Shown here: positions 22,775 to 34,530 of the stretch, in pieces | Layout: every line of letters starts with the position of its first letter | How positions within the stretch are numbered: the stretch's first letter is position 1 | NCBI GenBank assembly: GCA_000787465.1 | Contig: JSYX01000181.1 | Span: forward strand, 1-58,688 | DNA: 58,688 nt | Reading direction: 5' to 3' | Source: Thermomucor indicae-seudaticae | Lineage: Eukaryota > Mucoromycota > Mucoromycetes > Mucorales > Lichtheimiaceae | Translations under genes and position numbers: made by a program | Notes under the pieces: model-generated | Told to the model about the DNA's origin: nothing | The model's database searches: none | The model's input: only the letters and a program-made list of their open reading frames with translations

Positions 22775-24648
22775 TTGCTTTGTCACTGTGAAGATGGAGA
22801 AAGAGAAAAAAGAAGGAAAAAGAAAGGAAGAGAACTCAGCGCACGGGCCGATTCCGAGTCATGTTTGTCCTCTCTGAATGATATCAATCACTCCACACTC
22901 TATTACTTCTTGACAGCTTGTCCTTTAATAACATTTGCGGAAGAGGAAGAACATGTAACGGTTACCCAAAGGATGGGGATCGCAGACCAGAAGTCACAAG
23001 TTGCTACTGCGTCATGAATGATGCCTTCAATGCCACCTGTTACTGTCTTTGGATATGCACTGAACATTCGCGCTAGTCAACATACATATTTTGCACAAAT
23101 TGTGAAGCCAAATTTGCGCTAGAAAACAATAGAAAATAGCGGATATCAGTGTATCGTTACGGTGGCCGATGACATGATTTGCTTACCTTCCGCTTACACT
23201 TGGCTCACAGTCGAGGGAAAATATTTCTCGAGCAACACATATGTCCAGTCATCGTTAGATACCTTTCCTTTGTTCATCATTGTAACAAGTTGTTGCGACA
23301 CTTAACACATCTATCCCTGCGCATGTGCGGGGAACCGCAACTCACGCCGTCCAAGGTGATGGACGGTGTGAAGCCGCTCCTAACAAAAGGGCAGGCATAT
23401 CCAGCGGCTGAAGAGGGTTTTGACGTGAGTATGGCTCAACATACGACTGCTTGCAGCTTTAGAAGAGACAGTTAGATGGCATTATGGTACATCGTGGGTT
23501 CAAACAAACTAACTTGCACGAAAGAAACACAGACACGAAGCGTAAAAGAAGATTCGAAGCAGAAGGGATCATCTTGAAAAGCGAAAAGCATAAAGTTCCT
23601 GAATTCGGGCTGGAGCCTTCAGTATTCTTACAATAACATGTTTCCTGACATGGATTACATGCAAATCAACTGTTGGTATCATGATCACGAAGACTACAAC
23701 AGTAAGAATACCAAGATTTATAGTAATCAAATGCATCTTTAGAAGTGAGCCCGCAACAGCCATTCCTAGCAAGCAAGAACAAGCTGAAGAATTGCTGCGT
23801 CGGTACGTCAATCACTATTGGCCAACAATAAAAGGACCTTGGATCAGCTGCGCCGACAAATTTCACCTCAACGCGAATTTAAAGGATCTCGGATGCTCTA
23901 CCCGTCTACGGTTGAAGCTTGCCAGCTTTTCTTTCTTCTTTCCTTGCCAACCTCATAACTGCTGCATGGCATGCGTTTGGCAAATCGAACTCAGCTGATC
24001 CACTGGTCTGAATATCGTTTTCGATCATGTGAGTTGATTTTACGCAAGTAATTGCTATCGTCACTTCTGCTGTCTTTCTCATGTGGGTTTATTGAATACT
24101 CGCGGCAATCTAGATTGAATCAATAAGGAATGGGTAACAAAGTCAACTTATGTAGTATTATAGTAATTTTTAAAGTAGCAGACGAACATGTGATTATCAC
24201 AAGGGGTGGTTTATATGCAGCTAAAGCATAAACAATGCAGATGATGAGCCGTGGCTATTGATACTTATATTCTTTCATAGTCTATCTATATCACTGTGCA
24301 AGTAAACGGTACATGTGTTGCGGATAAATTAGTGCCTAGGATATTATTCAGTCGTTGACTTGGCGATAGATGCGTTACATAGTCTTTGTTCTCTCCGGAA
24401 ACCCCATTCAATGGCCTTGCTGGTTTCATGTGTGAGCCCGGCGCTTGTACCAAAATCCGAACTCAGATGATCAGGGACGGATACTCTTTTTCTGCGATCT
24501 TCCTGCGTTTAATTTTTTTCCTTTCTTTGCCCTTCTTTTCATTTACATAGTTTGATCGTCGTGCCGTCTACTTCTTCTCGGTTCTGCTGCTTGACTAGTT
24601 CAAAGTCTTACGCTTCTCCCTCTCTCCTGCTTTTTTTCCTCTTTACTT
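22775..24648. other. Divergent intergenic region, no gene supported
   Basis: About 1.9 kb between GPD1 and the phosphotransferase gene. Open frames at plus 22775-23017, 23179-23475 and 23681-23998 have no domain, and each is contradicted by another frame of similar length. The last 170 bp are a C/T-rich leader. Confidence 0.4.
24026..24432 (+). promoter_or_regulatory. Cluster of five CATGTG boxes upstream of CPT1/EPT1
   Basis: CATGTG occurs at 24026, 24080, 24187, 24312 and 24427, all on the plus strand, 220-625 bp before the start codon. In budding yeast the Ino2/Ino4 bHLH pair binds CATGTG-containing UAS-INO sites in phospholipid genes, including choline and ethanolamine phosphotransferases. 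About 0.2 copies per 410 bp would be expected by chance counting both strands. A regulatory role here is inferred. Confidence 0.45.
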
Positions 24649-26227
24649 ATGGGCTACATTCCTGAAAAGGCACTCCCAAACCTCCATCGCTACCGCTACG
24701 GTGGCGTCGACAAGTCGCTTGTTTCCCGGTACGTCCTTTCGACGTATTGGAACAATTTGGTGAAGCTGTTTCCGCTTTGGGTTGCGTAAGTATAACGAAC
24801 TCTGAATGTCATTGGAAACAGGTTCCACTGATCAGGCATGACTTACCGTAGACCCAACCTGATCACTTTGCTTGGGCTGCTGTGTGTTGTGGCGAACGTT
24901 GCCACCCTGCTTTATTTCGCGCCGGACCTTGGACCATGCCCAAACTGGGTCTATTACTCGTAAGTGCAAAGCTGAAGCACACTCGCTTGACAAAGGGGAT
25001 ATGGTGCTGATCTGGGAGAATTTAAGGTTCGGTGTCTGCCTGTTTGTCTACCAGTCGCTTGACGCGATAGACGGCAAACAGGCGCGTCGAACAGGGATGT
25101 CTGGTCCCCTTGGTGAATTGTTCGACCACGGTAGATATACAAATAATACAAGGTTCTCGTATTCTCCGCTTTCTCACTGAACTGGCATGATCTAGGGTGT
25201 GATGCATTGAACACCACCCTTGGTGTCTTGACTTGGGCTTCGGCTACGTCGCTGGGCCAATGTTGGTGGACCGTCGCGTCGCTGCTGGCCAGCTTGGCCA
25301 ATTTTTACCTCTCGACATGGGAGGAATATCACACCGGCATTCTGTACCTCGGGTACTTTAGTGGGCCTGTAGAGGGAGTTCTTATGCTTGTCGGCGTGCA
25401 TATGGTTTCTGGGTATTTTGGTAAGCAACACAGGGTTGCTTTCGAGGATGAACCTCCTAATTGTTTGTTTGCCTTGTTCCAGGCCCTGCTTTTTGGACTT
25501 TGCGTGTTGGTGAGCTGTTTGGCCCCTACTTCGATTTCTCCTCGACGCCTGCAACACGCGTCGTAGGCTCCTTGCAGCTTAACCATATTTTGATTATCAT
25601 CGGTGCAATGGTGTTGTTTTTGAATACTTTTGCGGCGTAAGTATACAAGTATTGGAGGAAGTGCATGTGAATGTGGATAACCCACATTACGCTCTATTAG
25701 CTTGATCAACGTGGTTATGGTCAAATTTAGACCTACTGAACTGTCCCACCCGGACAAATCCGTTGCAAGCGCTCTGCTCGGCCTCTTCCCTTTCATATTC
25801 ATGGCTGCTGTCACCTACACCTGGCTCCGCTTATGGCCTGACCTCGTCACTAAGCATTTGTTTATGTTTATCCTGTCCCTGGGCTTATTGTTCGGCCACC
25901 AAGTCGGCCTCATGATCACTTCGCACGTTGCGAAGCTTGATTTCCCATATTGGAATTCGTCTGTTAATTTGACGCTCGTCGGTGGTTGCGCTTTCGCTTA
26001 TCTGGACGTTGAAAGGTAAATTGTCCTACTCTATTATTGATAGAAACAATTTCACTAACCGTTGCACTAGGTCCTTGAACATTGATCATGGGCTTGCTGT
26101 CATGGTTTTGCTCGTTATCTCCGCCTCTCAATATGCCTCGCTGGTCTTAGGCGTCATCAACGAAATTTGTACATATCTGAACATTCAATGCTTCCGTGTC
26201 AAGAAACCGGCAAGCGCAAACATGTAA
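24649..26227 (+). CDS. CPT1: Choline/ethanolaminephosphotransferase
   Basis: Seven exons (24649-24785, 24852-24959, 25027-25130, 25196-25420, 25483-25636, 25701-26015, 26071-26227) give 399 residues, the usual length of Cpt1/Ept1. The CDP-alcohol phosphatidyltransferase signature runs across an exon junction: [10 protein letters not shown], then [12 protein letters not shown], i.e. DGx2ARx8Gx3Dx3D with all residues present. The N-terminal APNLITLLG helix and about eight to ten hydrophobic segments follow the family pattern. The enzyme joins CDP-choline or CDP-ethanolamine to diacylglycerol at the ER or Golgi, the last step of the Kennedy pathway. The sequence does not let me decide between choline and ethanolamine preference. 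Upstream CATGTG boxes suggest control with other phospholipid genes. Confidence 0.94.
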
Positions 26228-26646
26228 ATAGTGACTTTTAGACTTTCTTCGCATGTATGCTTCGCATGAGTTGATGGTGTCATCAGTGCCCAATCATGTA
26301 TATCGCATCAATATATGATGTTCATATGGTTCATAGAACTTTAATGCAGGCATTTTCTTTCGTTTTAGACATTCTTCATACATTTTCTTTTCTCTCTCCT
26401 TTGTGGATTGAGTTTTCGCTCTCCAAACATTGGCAAAACTCTTCGAAGCAGTGTGTGAACCTGAATATCTTATCGACGAAAATCCGTATATCGAGTCTAC
26501 TCTGCTATACAAGCTACCAAACATCTGACCTGTCAATTTCCATCTAGCAAGACCTTTGATCGAGAGAAGTTCGACTGCACCCGGTTCCTGTGTGCAAAAG
26601 TAACAGATGTCTAGTAAGATGACAGGTTTCCCTCTTCATTCCGAGG

Positions 26647-26749
26647 GTGTGTGGGAGTCGATCCCGCGTCTTTAGGCCCCGACTTGTTAAGTCAGTTAGA
26701 CTTAAGGATGTCAGCCTGACTCAAGCGCTCTGGCTTCATTACGACAACT
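26647..26749 (-). pseudogene. tRNA-Leu(TAA)-like relic
   Basis: Read on the minus strand this contains tRNA parts in the right order. There is a D-arm (GCC...GGC, 26734-26714). A split anticodon arm follows: CTGAC, three extra bases, CTTAAG with anticodon TAA, an intron-like 16-nt insert, then A-GTCGG. A long variable arm comes next, then a T-arm whose loop reads ATCGACT instead of TTCGAAT (26668-26649). The 5' and 3' acceptor halves do not pair. The long variable arm and TAA anticodon fit leucine. I read it as a decayed intron-containing tRNA gene or a tRNA-derived fragment. Confidence 0.4.
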
Positions 26750-26764
26750 TTTCTTGTTGGTGTA

Positions 26765-26908
26765 CAGTGCCCGCTCGATATAGTGATCACCCCGGTGGAC
26801 CCAAAAAGTGGTCATTACAACGAGCGACCACTATATGTATTTAGTGATATTTATTTGCCAACAAAGTTGGTGGAATTGAGAAGTGATCACTATATCGAGC
26901 GGGCACTG
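26765..26908. mobile_element. 144-bp MITE with perfect 26-bp inverted ends, TA target
   Basis: 26765-26790 and 26883-26908 are exact reverse complements (26 of 26), starting CAGTGCCCGCTCGATATAGT. The element is flanked by TA on both sides (26763-26764 and 26909-26910), as for Tc1/mariner/pogo insertions. A subterminal inverted pair (AGTGGTC at 26807 and GACCACT at 26826) lies inside. There is no coding capacity. Identical ends point to recent activity. Confidence 0.85.
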
Positions 26909-26910
26909 TA

Positions 26911-27759
26911 CTGTCCTTTGCTGACATGCCTTCCGCGAATAGACCAGAGTGTCTTCAGACATGCAGCTTCCACAAATATAAAGAGTGACTATTGATCGTA
27001 AGGCTTACGATTCGACAGGTATTCTTTGCTTGCAGGAAGCTTTTCCAATTTATTGCGATGTACCTAAAACCGTTAAGCCTTCGAACGCCTGACATAGGCT
27101 TGTCCTTATGTTAGCCAGAGAAGCTGGATTCTCGTGAAGATAATATGTAAGAAACCGTTACCGAGCCTGAATCAACTGCTACAGTGCCCAACATGAGGTT
27201 TCTGTTGGATACCAAGCAAAAGTCTTCCTTTGCCGTTGATTATACATATCTCAGTACACTTTGAGAAGTCCCAAGGTTTATACGTGTTATCAATGCTGCT
27301 TTTTTGCTGCCTATCTTGCCTCAGCAGCCAAATTGAAGAGCTTTTCTACATACCTTGTGTGAAATACGTATATAGCCTATACAACCCTCCACGAGAACGC
27401 GACATCTTTGCATTGTAAAGGGCTACTGCTAAGCTACTTCCATCATCTTCCTCGTATAGATTTACCTTCAATAACGTACATACGTATACCAAAGCATCAT
27501 CCGCGTGTTTAGTCTTTTCTGTTTACTTAGAGCAGCATAATAATGGTAGGCATTTCTGCTGTCTCCTCCGGTTCATCATCCTATCATGATACCCAAAAAA
27601 ACGCAGCAACATTGCCTTATAAACTCAAGGAAACATCTTTCGTCTCTGATATGGTCATTAACATAATCCGTCGTTTTCAATAGAAAAGTGAAGTCTTTGA
27701 TATGGTCGTACTATGCCGGTTATTGATTATTTATTTTAGCAAATCCATCTCTCAATTGT
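26911..27759. other. Intergenic, no gene seen
   Basis: AT-rich space between the MITE and the 3' end of RPN3. Only short open frames (for example plus 27230-27418), without domains. Confidence 0.4.
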
Positions 27760-29790
27760 TTAAAAGTCACCAAGGTCGCCCTCGTCATCCAAGTCTCCTT
27801 CGGCAATCTCTTGTGCCAGCTCACGCTCTCTTTCGCGAGCAGCCTCTGCGTTGGCCAGTTCTTTTCTATGAGCGTCAAGCGGGAAGCGCATCGCTTTCAC
27901 AGCGTCGTTATGAAGGTTCAAGCAGAAACTGATACGTTGGTGGAATGCGTGTTGTGGTTCATTGGTTGAGTAAATGTCCACAATTTCCTGTTTCCGTGTA
28001 AGGTCCTTATTGTTCTCATCTTTTGTAAGACTGCCACTTTTGTCCTACCTTGCTCTTCATGTAACCTCCGTTGTGGTCCAATGTAGCATCAATAACACCA
28101 TCTCTTATGGCTTTGGCGACAATAAATTCTGCATCTTCTTCACTGTCGAGATGAAGTTTGATGCAAATATCTCTCAAGGAAATCTTCGAGTACGAGAGAC
28201 TAATAATGCGGATACCCGTCTTGATAACGTTGTGACGCAAACGAAGGATCAATGTATATGTTTTGTCTTTCTTGAAAATACTGTCGAACTGGGCCAGACC
28301 CTCTTGGAATTTGTTCAGGTCGCCAATACGAACCGCTAAAAGAGTTCTCAGCAACACGTGTAACCAAATGACTAGAAACATGCATTATACCCTGAGTGAT
28401 ATGCAAGTAAGGCGCCAATGCTTTCTTCAGAATAGGTTGCCGGAACAATGAGCGCTCAGGAATATCGCCCATCAACAACTGAACAACAATGAAGAACTTG
28501 TAAACCTACAAGAGCGCTCTCGCTTGTCAGCGCAGACACCATCGGATTTCGATAACTGCTTACCGATTGCTGAAAACCAGCAGTTTTATTATTTTGCGGA
28601 GCTTTACGAATGGCTTGAGTGAGATAAGTATGGGCCGATGTATAATCGAGCTGTAAAGCCTTAATACGGCCAAGGTAGTAAGCATAGCGAGCTGCTTGGT
28701 TGTTGTCGGCCTTCTCCGGAAATGTACTTTTCGATACCAGCTTGTCTGCTTGGTCGTACAGGTTATGAACAAAGTAATTCCGCAAAAGCAAGTTCAACAT
28801 CGTTGCCTATAACACGCAAGTAAGTCGCCAAGAGTTGTCTATGCCGCTTCTTCCGCATAAAAACCTGTGTTTCGTCGTCGCGTCTCAGGGTTGCAGTTCG
28901 GAGTACTGACAGTTGTAGACTGTGCACAGAAGTTAGATTTTTATGCTGTGTATACGCTATCGGCAGAATCTTACGGCCGGATTTCATTGAGTCGATTTGT
29001 AAGTTCATAGAAACGTGCGTGGTAGAAGTAAATCCGTGCGGCCAATTGATCAAGCGTTCGGCGGTTAAGTCGCAAAAGGTTTTGGACACTCTTGTTGGCA
29101 AGCTCCAAACCCTGCGTGTTCCTGTGTAAGCAGCAGTTTCCGGATCAACCTCCTACAGTAATACCTTGTCTAACTCGTTTCTGTCCAAAAGGTAAATCAT
29201 CGTCATTAAATGCAGAAAAGCATCGACTTCTGGAAGCACAGTTCGCTTCTTCTCGCCGCTGCTGTCGACATCCATACTGTTTACATCTTTCTGATAGAAG
29301 TCGTGGCAAGAGGACGTCAACAAAAGCAATTATGAGCTTATTGGCCATCAAACCATACTTCACCCAAATAACTGAGCAACTCCATCTTTTGCGGGTCTTA
29401 TATAGTCACATAAACATAATGAAGTTAGAGATTCGGCCGAAGCGCCGAAGAAATGCTACAATTACCGGGTCCATAATAATCCGAGATGACTTGTGTTAAG
29501 ATGGAGGAAGTAAGGCGTCGTCTTATAGAGGGCAGCGTCCGCAACACTCGGGTAGTGAAGCGTGATTCAATCGTCTCCACAGCACGTTCCAAAAGCGTAA
29601 AATTGCGGTTTAAATCTGATGCCCTGGTGCTTTAGTAAAGGACTTCCAGCATTCGCACCGCAGACGTACCAGAAATTACAGAAGCTGTAGCTTCCTTCTC
29701 TAGTCTTAATTGCTTGGCTTCTTCATCCTCGACAATTTCCATCGCCTCGGACTGCGCCTGGTTTTCCGTCTTCGCGTCTGTATTTCCCAT
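27760..29790 (-). CDS. RPN3: 26S proteasome regulatory subunit Rpn3 (PSMD3)
   Basis: About nine exons on the minus strand and roughly 500 residues. Exon 1 (29790-29670) and exon 2 (29615-29466) give an acidic start and then [19 protein letters not shown]. Later blocks match Rpn3 closely: [77 protein letters not shown]. The C-terminal PCI domain reads [60 protein letters not shown], ending in an acidic tail. Rpn3 is a non-ATPase subunit of the 19S lid. The junction between exons 3 and 4 (about 29,359-29,276) is not settled: the obvious donor GTATGG and the only usable acceptor differ in phase, and a weak donor GTTTGA restores the frame. The gene shares a 124-bp divergent promoter with the next gene. 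Confidence 0.93.
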
Positions 29791-29914
29791 AGTTGTGAAA
29801 GCGTGTTCCGGTCAAAGAAGGTTAACGCGCGTTCAAGTCAACGCTGACGTGGAACGTCGGATTTGACATTGGAAGTCAGCCTCAGATGGAAACTAGCTGC
29901 CTATAGATTGTGCT
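29791..29914. promoter_or_regulatory. Short bidirectional promoter
   Basis: Only 124 bp separate the start codons of RPN3 (minus) and the zinc-finger gene (plus). The interval holds CTGACGTGG at about 29,848, with a CRE-like TGACGT core, but no clear TATA box. Co-expression of the two genes is inferred from the distance. Confidence 0.5.
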
Positions 29915-31870
29915 ATGGATCATATCCCAGATTCAGATGTAAAATTCGACCCTTCTGCCGTAAACAGTATGAGTCTCTTACTTTAAGTCAACGTTTGTGA
30001 TTATCCGTTCCTTAATGTTCGAAATCTTCAGTATTTCGCCCTTTGCAAAACTGGAAACCGATCGCCATCAATTCCGATGATCGATCTGATGCGCAAATTC
30101 CATCGCTTAAGAACAATAAGCAGGAGAAAAAAGAACCGCCAGCGAAACCCTCAACAAATGCTACTGATAGCTCAAACTTATATTGCAAAGCGTGCAAAAA
30201 GAAGTTTAGCAATACAGCAACTTGGCAAAATCACTTAAAGAGTGCTAAGCATATCGCGAATGAGAAAAAGCAAGGGAAACCCAATGAAAAAGGTTAAGAG
30301 AAACGTCAGTGCTAAGCCCATTACCTCGTATTGACGAACAGTAGTCATTGATGTATCCAAGGCAACAAAAGGCGTTGAGAATTCGGAAACGACAGGTATT
30401 ATCGAATACCAGATGTTCTACGGAGGCGTGGTTCATATATAGAATCAGATGCGAAGCAGGATTTGTCACGAGCTTTGGACAAGCTGAAATCAGATCCAGA
30501 GGCGGCCGTATCTACCTTATGGATCCTTTCAAAGCGTATGCAGAGCCTTGTGTATGAGTCTATTCTGTGATTAACACATTGTTTGATGCAGAATTCTATG
30601 CTTCCAACTGGCCAGGTCTCGCAAGTGAGGCTTTGCACGGTCTAGTAACGTATTTCCAGGAAACGGTGTCGAACGGTGGCTCTGGCGAGAGCTTGGCATT
30701 GCAAACAAGGAATGTCGCCTTTTTATGCCGATTGGCCTTGGGTCGACTTTGGTGTCTTTATAGATCGAATGCTAGCTTGAACGCTGCAAGAATACTTCTT
30801 CTTGATGCTCTCGAAGCCGGATTCAATATCAAGAAGGATGAAATTCTGAAACTGGCAATGGTAGATGACTGCGAATCTCTATATTGCTCATCAGCTTATG
30901 AACTTGTTTAGGTATGGCGGCGTTGGTCGTTAGAACAAATATTCTCAGAATGCCAGAAGTTATGTTCGTTCAATGCAGAGGAAAATGTTCCTATAGAGCG
31001 ACAGCTTAGTCTGGACTTGGACGGCAATGATTCCCTTGAAACACTGCTCTGTGAGATCTCTGGCGCTTTCTATAGTCCTTATGTCAAGCACGAGCATACT
31101 GTGGAATTCAAAAGCATGAAATACTCTAGTGCAGACATTGCCATTGTACTGCTTTGCGCTGCTGTCACAATTTCAAGAGAAGACCGGTAATATGAGTTGA
31201 GACCAGCTACACGTCATGAAATCTAGTTCTCACCATTACACAAGCGTCCAGAGACGGATTTGCCTGCAATCTCTGACGAAGGTTTATATATGATACTGCT
31301 TACCTGAAATATGGAGCTGACAGATGTTCCTTTAGATATTCGGCGATATCGGGATGGCGCATCGTGAGGCAGAAGCTTTAGTGGTTGTCATTGATCTAAA
31401 CGGCGAGTTGTCAGACCACTGGAAAGATGATCTTCTTAGCATCTTTTTAGGCTTGCTATACTTTGTCGAAATCGGTAAGACGAATCGCAATGCTGTTGTA
31501 TATGTACGGCTAAATTTTTTTCAAGGCGACCATGTCCGAGCGCAAAAGATCATAGATCGAATGAAGCCATTCTTGGAAAATGTGAAAACCAAAATTGGAC
31601 CAACTAGCTTTCCGGATCTGCAGGTAGAATACTATGGTTTGTCCACGGTCGTCTCCCTGTGATATTAAGGGCCATGTAATCCAGTATCTTATAGACGTGG
31701 CAACAGCGCGCAAACATCTGAATCATCTCGCACTTGAGTACACTCTGCCGGAGAATCTGGATCACTTGCTTCTACTTCTTGAATCGACAGAGACCGAAAT
31801 GCTTTTGCGAGAAGTCACGGACAGTAACGAACGTCTTAGTATTGTCGACAGGCTAGCTAGCCTTGCGTAG
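29915..31870 (+). CDS. Zinc-finger protein with helical-repeat body, unnamed family
   Basis: Eight exons join in phase (29915-29966, 30032-30292, 30413-30535, 30592-30860, 30912-31186, 31227-31281, 31336-31623, 31685-31870) for 502 residues. At about residues 69-92 is one zinc finger of the matrin/U1 type (YCKACKKKFSNTATWQNHLK then SAKH: Cx2Cx12Hx5H), the kind that often binds double-stranded RNA or sits in RNA-processing proteins. The rest is alpha-helical and repeat-like (ASNWPGLASEALHGLVTYFQ, NVAFLCRLALGRLWCLYRSN, FGDIGMAHREAEALVVVIDL), consistent with TPR-like repeats. I do not recognise a named family. The clean splice phases and absence of internal stops support a live gene. It diverges from RPN3 across 124 bp. 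Confidence 0.75.
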
Positions 31871-32859
31871 CTTCGGGCTGATTCAACTACAAACGCTTTA
31901 GCAAGATGCATATATAAATCAAGCATTGCTATGTTAATACAGTTTCTTTTTCAAGATGTCTGAATAAAGATATGCGCGTTCACTACAGCATGTACCAAGG
32001 TAGTTCTGACAAGATAACAAAAGCGACACCAATTTCCGTCGTGTAATAGGATGCTTTTATTAAGTTTTTTCTGCTGTCTGGCTTTTCATGCAATGTAGAC
32101 GAGCCAAAGCGTTCGCTCCTCCTAGCAGGGAGACTGTCCATGTCCGTAGCCAGTCGCAAGAAACCGAAACTCGGCTTTACTTGAACACTCACCTAGATGA
32201 AAGGTGAAAATTTCGCGGTATACTTTCCGTTGGTGTCTTCTGTGTACCAGTACATTTTGGTTCTGCATTTATTTGGCTACATCTTTCGCCAGCATTTTAT
32301 TTAATCAGTTCCTTGGTTAATGAGTATTATCCGCATTTTATTCTAGGACTTCAGTTGCTGAGAGCATTGCAAATACCGCCAGTAGGAGCCGTAGCATTAC
32401 CTCGCCGTCTTTGAGCCTCCTGATCCGCATGATTTCAGCTGGTGTTTCCCGCAGGCAACGTTTACCTTAAATAGACTAAATCCGCGCGCAAAGTGGATGC
32501 ATGGAGTTGTTGAGGTGAGTGCCACTTGTTCCATAACCTAGTTACGAGATACTTCCTGCAATTGATTCAAGATAATGTAATGCCTGCTCGTTTCTGCCGA
32601 ACTCTACCTCACCATAAGTTAAAAACTGCGTATGTGCATGCCTGGGTCAAAGCACATGGCAACCCGTCTTGAACAACGAAGTCAAACTTATCCGTTTTAT
32701 TTGTTTACGGCAGATATTGACGTCTAGAAAAACGTGAACGTCGCTTCAACCAGCCTGTCGGATCAACCAGAGCAAGAAAAGCCCGTTCTTAAAAAGGAAG
32801 TAGACCACTGGAAAAAACTTGCCGAGTGGACACCTTCTCCTTCTTTTCGTCTAAAAGAA
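31871..32859. other. Intergenic region with a possible upstream exon of the kinase gene
   Basis: Mostly unassigned. At 32497-32514 a six-codon open stretch (MHGVVE) ends in a perfect GTGAGT donor, and CTAG at 32724-32727 could be its acceptor. Joining them would extend the casein kinase frame upstream of 32860 by about 50 residues in phase. Confidence 0.35.
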
Positions 32860-34530
32860 ATGGCTGGCAACAAATCCCGCCACGCACAAAGCAAAACAAG
32901 CTCATCATCTCTATTAACACCGACCACTGTCGTGGGTGTGCATTACAAAGTCGGTCGCAAAATTGGGGAAGGAAGTTTTGGTGTCATTTACGAAGGTTAG
33001 TCTTTCAACCTGTCCTTCCCTACCTTCATCGCAGGAAAGAGGGGGCGAATTAACAGGTGCGGTAGGTACCAACTTGCTAAATAATCAAACGGTCGCCATC
33101 AAGTTTGAACCACGCAAGTCTGATGCACCACAGCTTCGAGATGAATATAGAACATACAAGATACTTGCAGGACTACGTAAGAGCGGCATGAGCAAAGCAC
33201 GTGAAAAATTCGGTGTCGACTGATCCCGACTGTTTTAGCTGGCATCCCTTCAGTGTACTACTTCGGTCAAGAAGGTTTGCATAATGTCCTCGTACTTGAT
33301 TTATTAGGCCCAAGCCTGGAGGACTTATTTGACATGTGCGGGAGGCGCTTTAGTATCAAAACGGTAGCAATGCTTGCTCGGCAAATGGTACAGTCAAAGG
33401 ATATCTAGAACCATCAGCTTGCTAGCTAGAAACCAATTTCATGAGCCGTACGTAGATCACGCGTGTGCAAGGAGTACATGAACGAAATCTGATCTACCGC
33501 GATATTAAGCCCGACAATTTTCTGATCGGACGTCCAGGAACGGAAGATAGCAATACGATATTCATGGTTGACTTTGGTATGGCGAAACAATACCGTGACC
33601 CGAAAACCAAGCAACATATTCCATACCGGGAACGCAAGAGCTTGTCAGGCACGGCTCGTTACATGAGTATCAATACCCATTTGGGTCGAGGTATAGTGTC
33701 ACGCCTGTTTTCCATCCACCAGTGTCTATGGTTCTAACGATTCTCGGCACTCCCTTTATGAAAGAACAATCCCGGCGCGACGATCTTGAATCTCTTGGAC
33801 ATGTATTCATGTACTTTTTGCGTGGCTCTTTACCATGGCAAGGCTTAAAAGCAGCTACAAACAAACAGAAATACGAAAAAATTGGTGAAAAGAAACAGAC
33901 CACCATGGTTAAAGACCTTTGCGCAGGCTACCCTGGTAAGACATATTGCGGACAACCTGAGAAGGATGCAACTTGACTAAATAAAACTAGAGGAATTCGG
34001 AATATATCTCCAGTATGTCCGTAAACTCGGCTTCGATGAAACGCCGGATTATGACTTCTTGAGAGACCTTTTCAAGAAGACCTTGGACGACATTGGGGAG
34101 GTCGAAGATGGCGTATACGACTGGATGCTTCTAAATAACGGGAAAGGATGGGAGGTAATGAACGACCACAGATTACCTAAGGACTACAGGAATTCTTATT
34201 GATATCCCGTATCGATCATCGCAGTCTCGCTCTCATCGACGGCATAAAGGACCGGGAGCAGCGGAAGCCGGTAACACCCCGCATGTCTCACGGCATGATA
34301 CCACACGAGCACGTCACTCGAAACAACCTTTGCGTGCAGATGCGAATGAAAATGATGATTCGCAGGTAAACAGGTCTTCTATGCCAATCCGAAATACAAG
34401 TTCCTCTGCCGCCTACCAACAGCCGCAGGACCAAGCGGACCGCGATCCTAACATTCGCGATCAACAACACAAAAAGAAAGGCTTTTGGCGAACCTTAGGT
34501 TCTTTACTAACTTGCGGCGCCTGTTGTTAA
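32860..34530 (+). CDS. Casein kinase I, Yck/CK1-gamma type, palmitoylated tail
   Basis: Seven exons (32860-32995, 33066-33176, 33239-33387, 33456-33690, 33765-33935, 33991-34154, 34225-34530) give 423 residues. Kinase landmarks are the Gly loop [19 protein letters not shown], the catalytic loop [24 protein letters not shown], and the CK1-specific [15 protein letters not shown] basic, Ser/Gln-rich tail ends in LTCGACC; Yck-type kinases are anchored to the plasma or vacuole membrane through such C-terminal cysteines. They phosphorylate acidic or primed Ser/Thr sites and act in morphogenesis, nutrient sensing and endocytic traffic. The frame is open for 44 codons before 32860 without an ATG, and an upstream exon at 32497-32514 could supply a longer N-terminus. 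The last acceptor (34224) was chosen because nearer AGs break the frame. Confidence 0.92.

Noticed and set aside
22661..22775. Longer GPD1 start at 22775 giving a mitochondrial-like presequence
   Set aside because: A TATA box at 22753-22760 lies inside that extension, so the transcript should start downstream of it.
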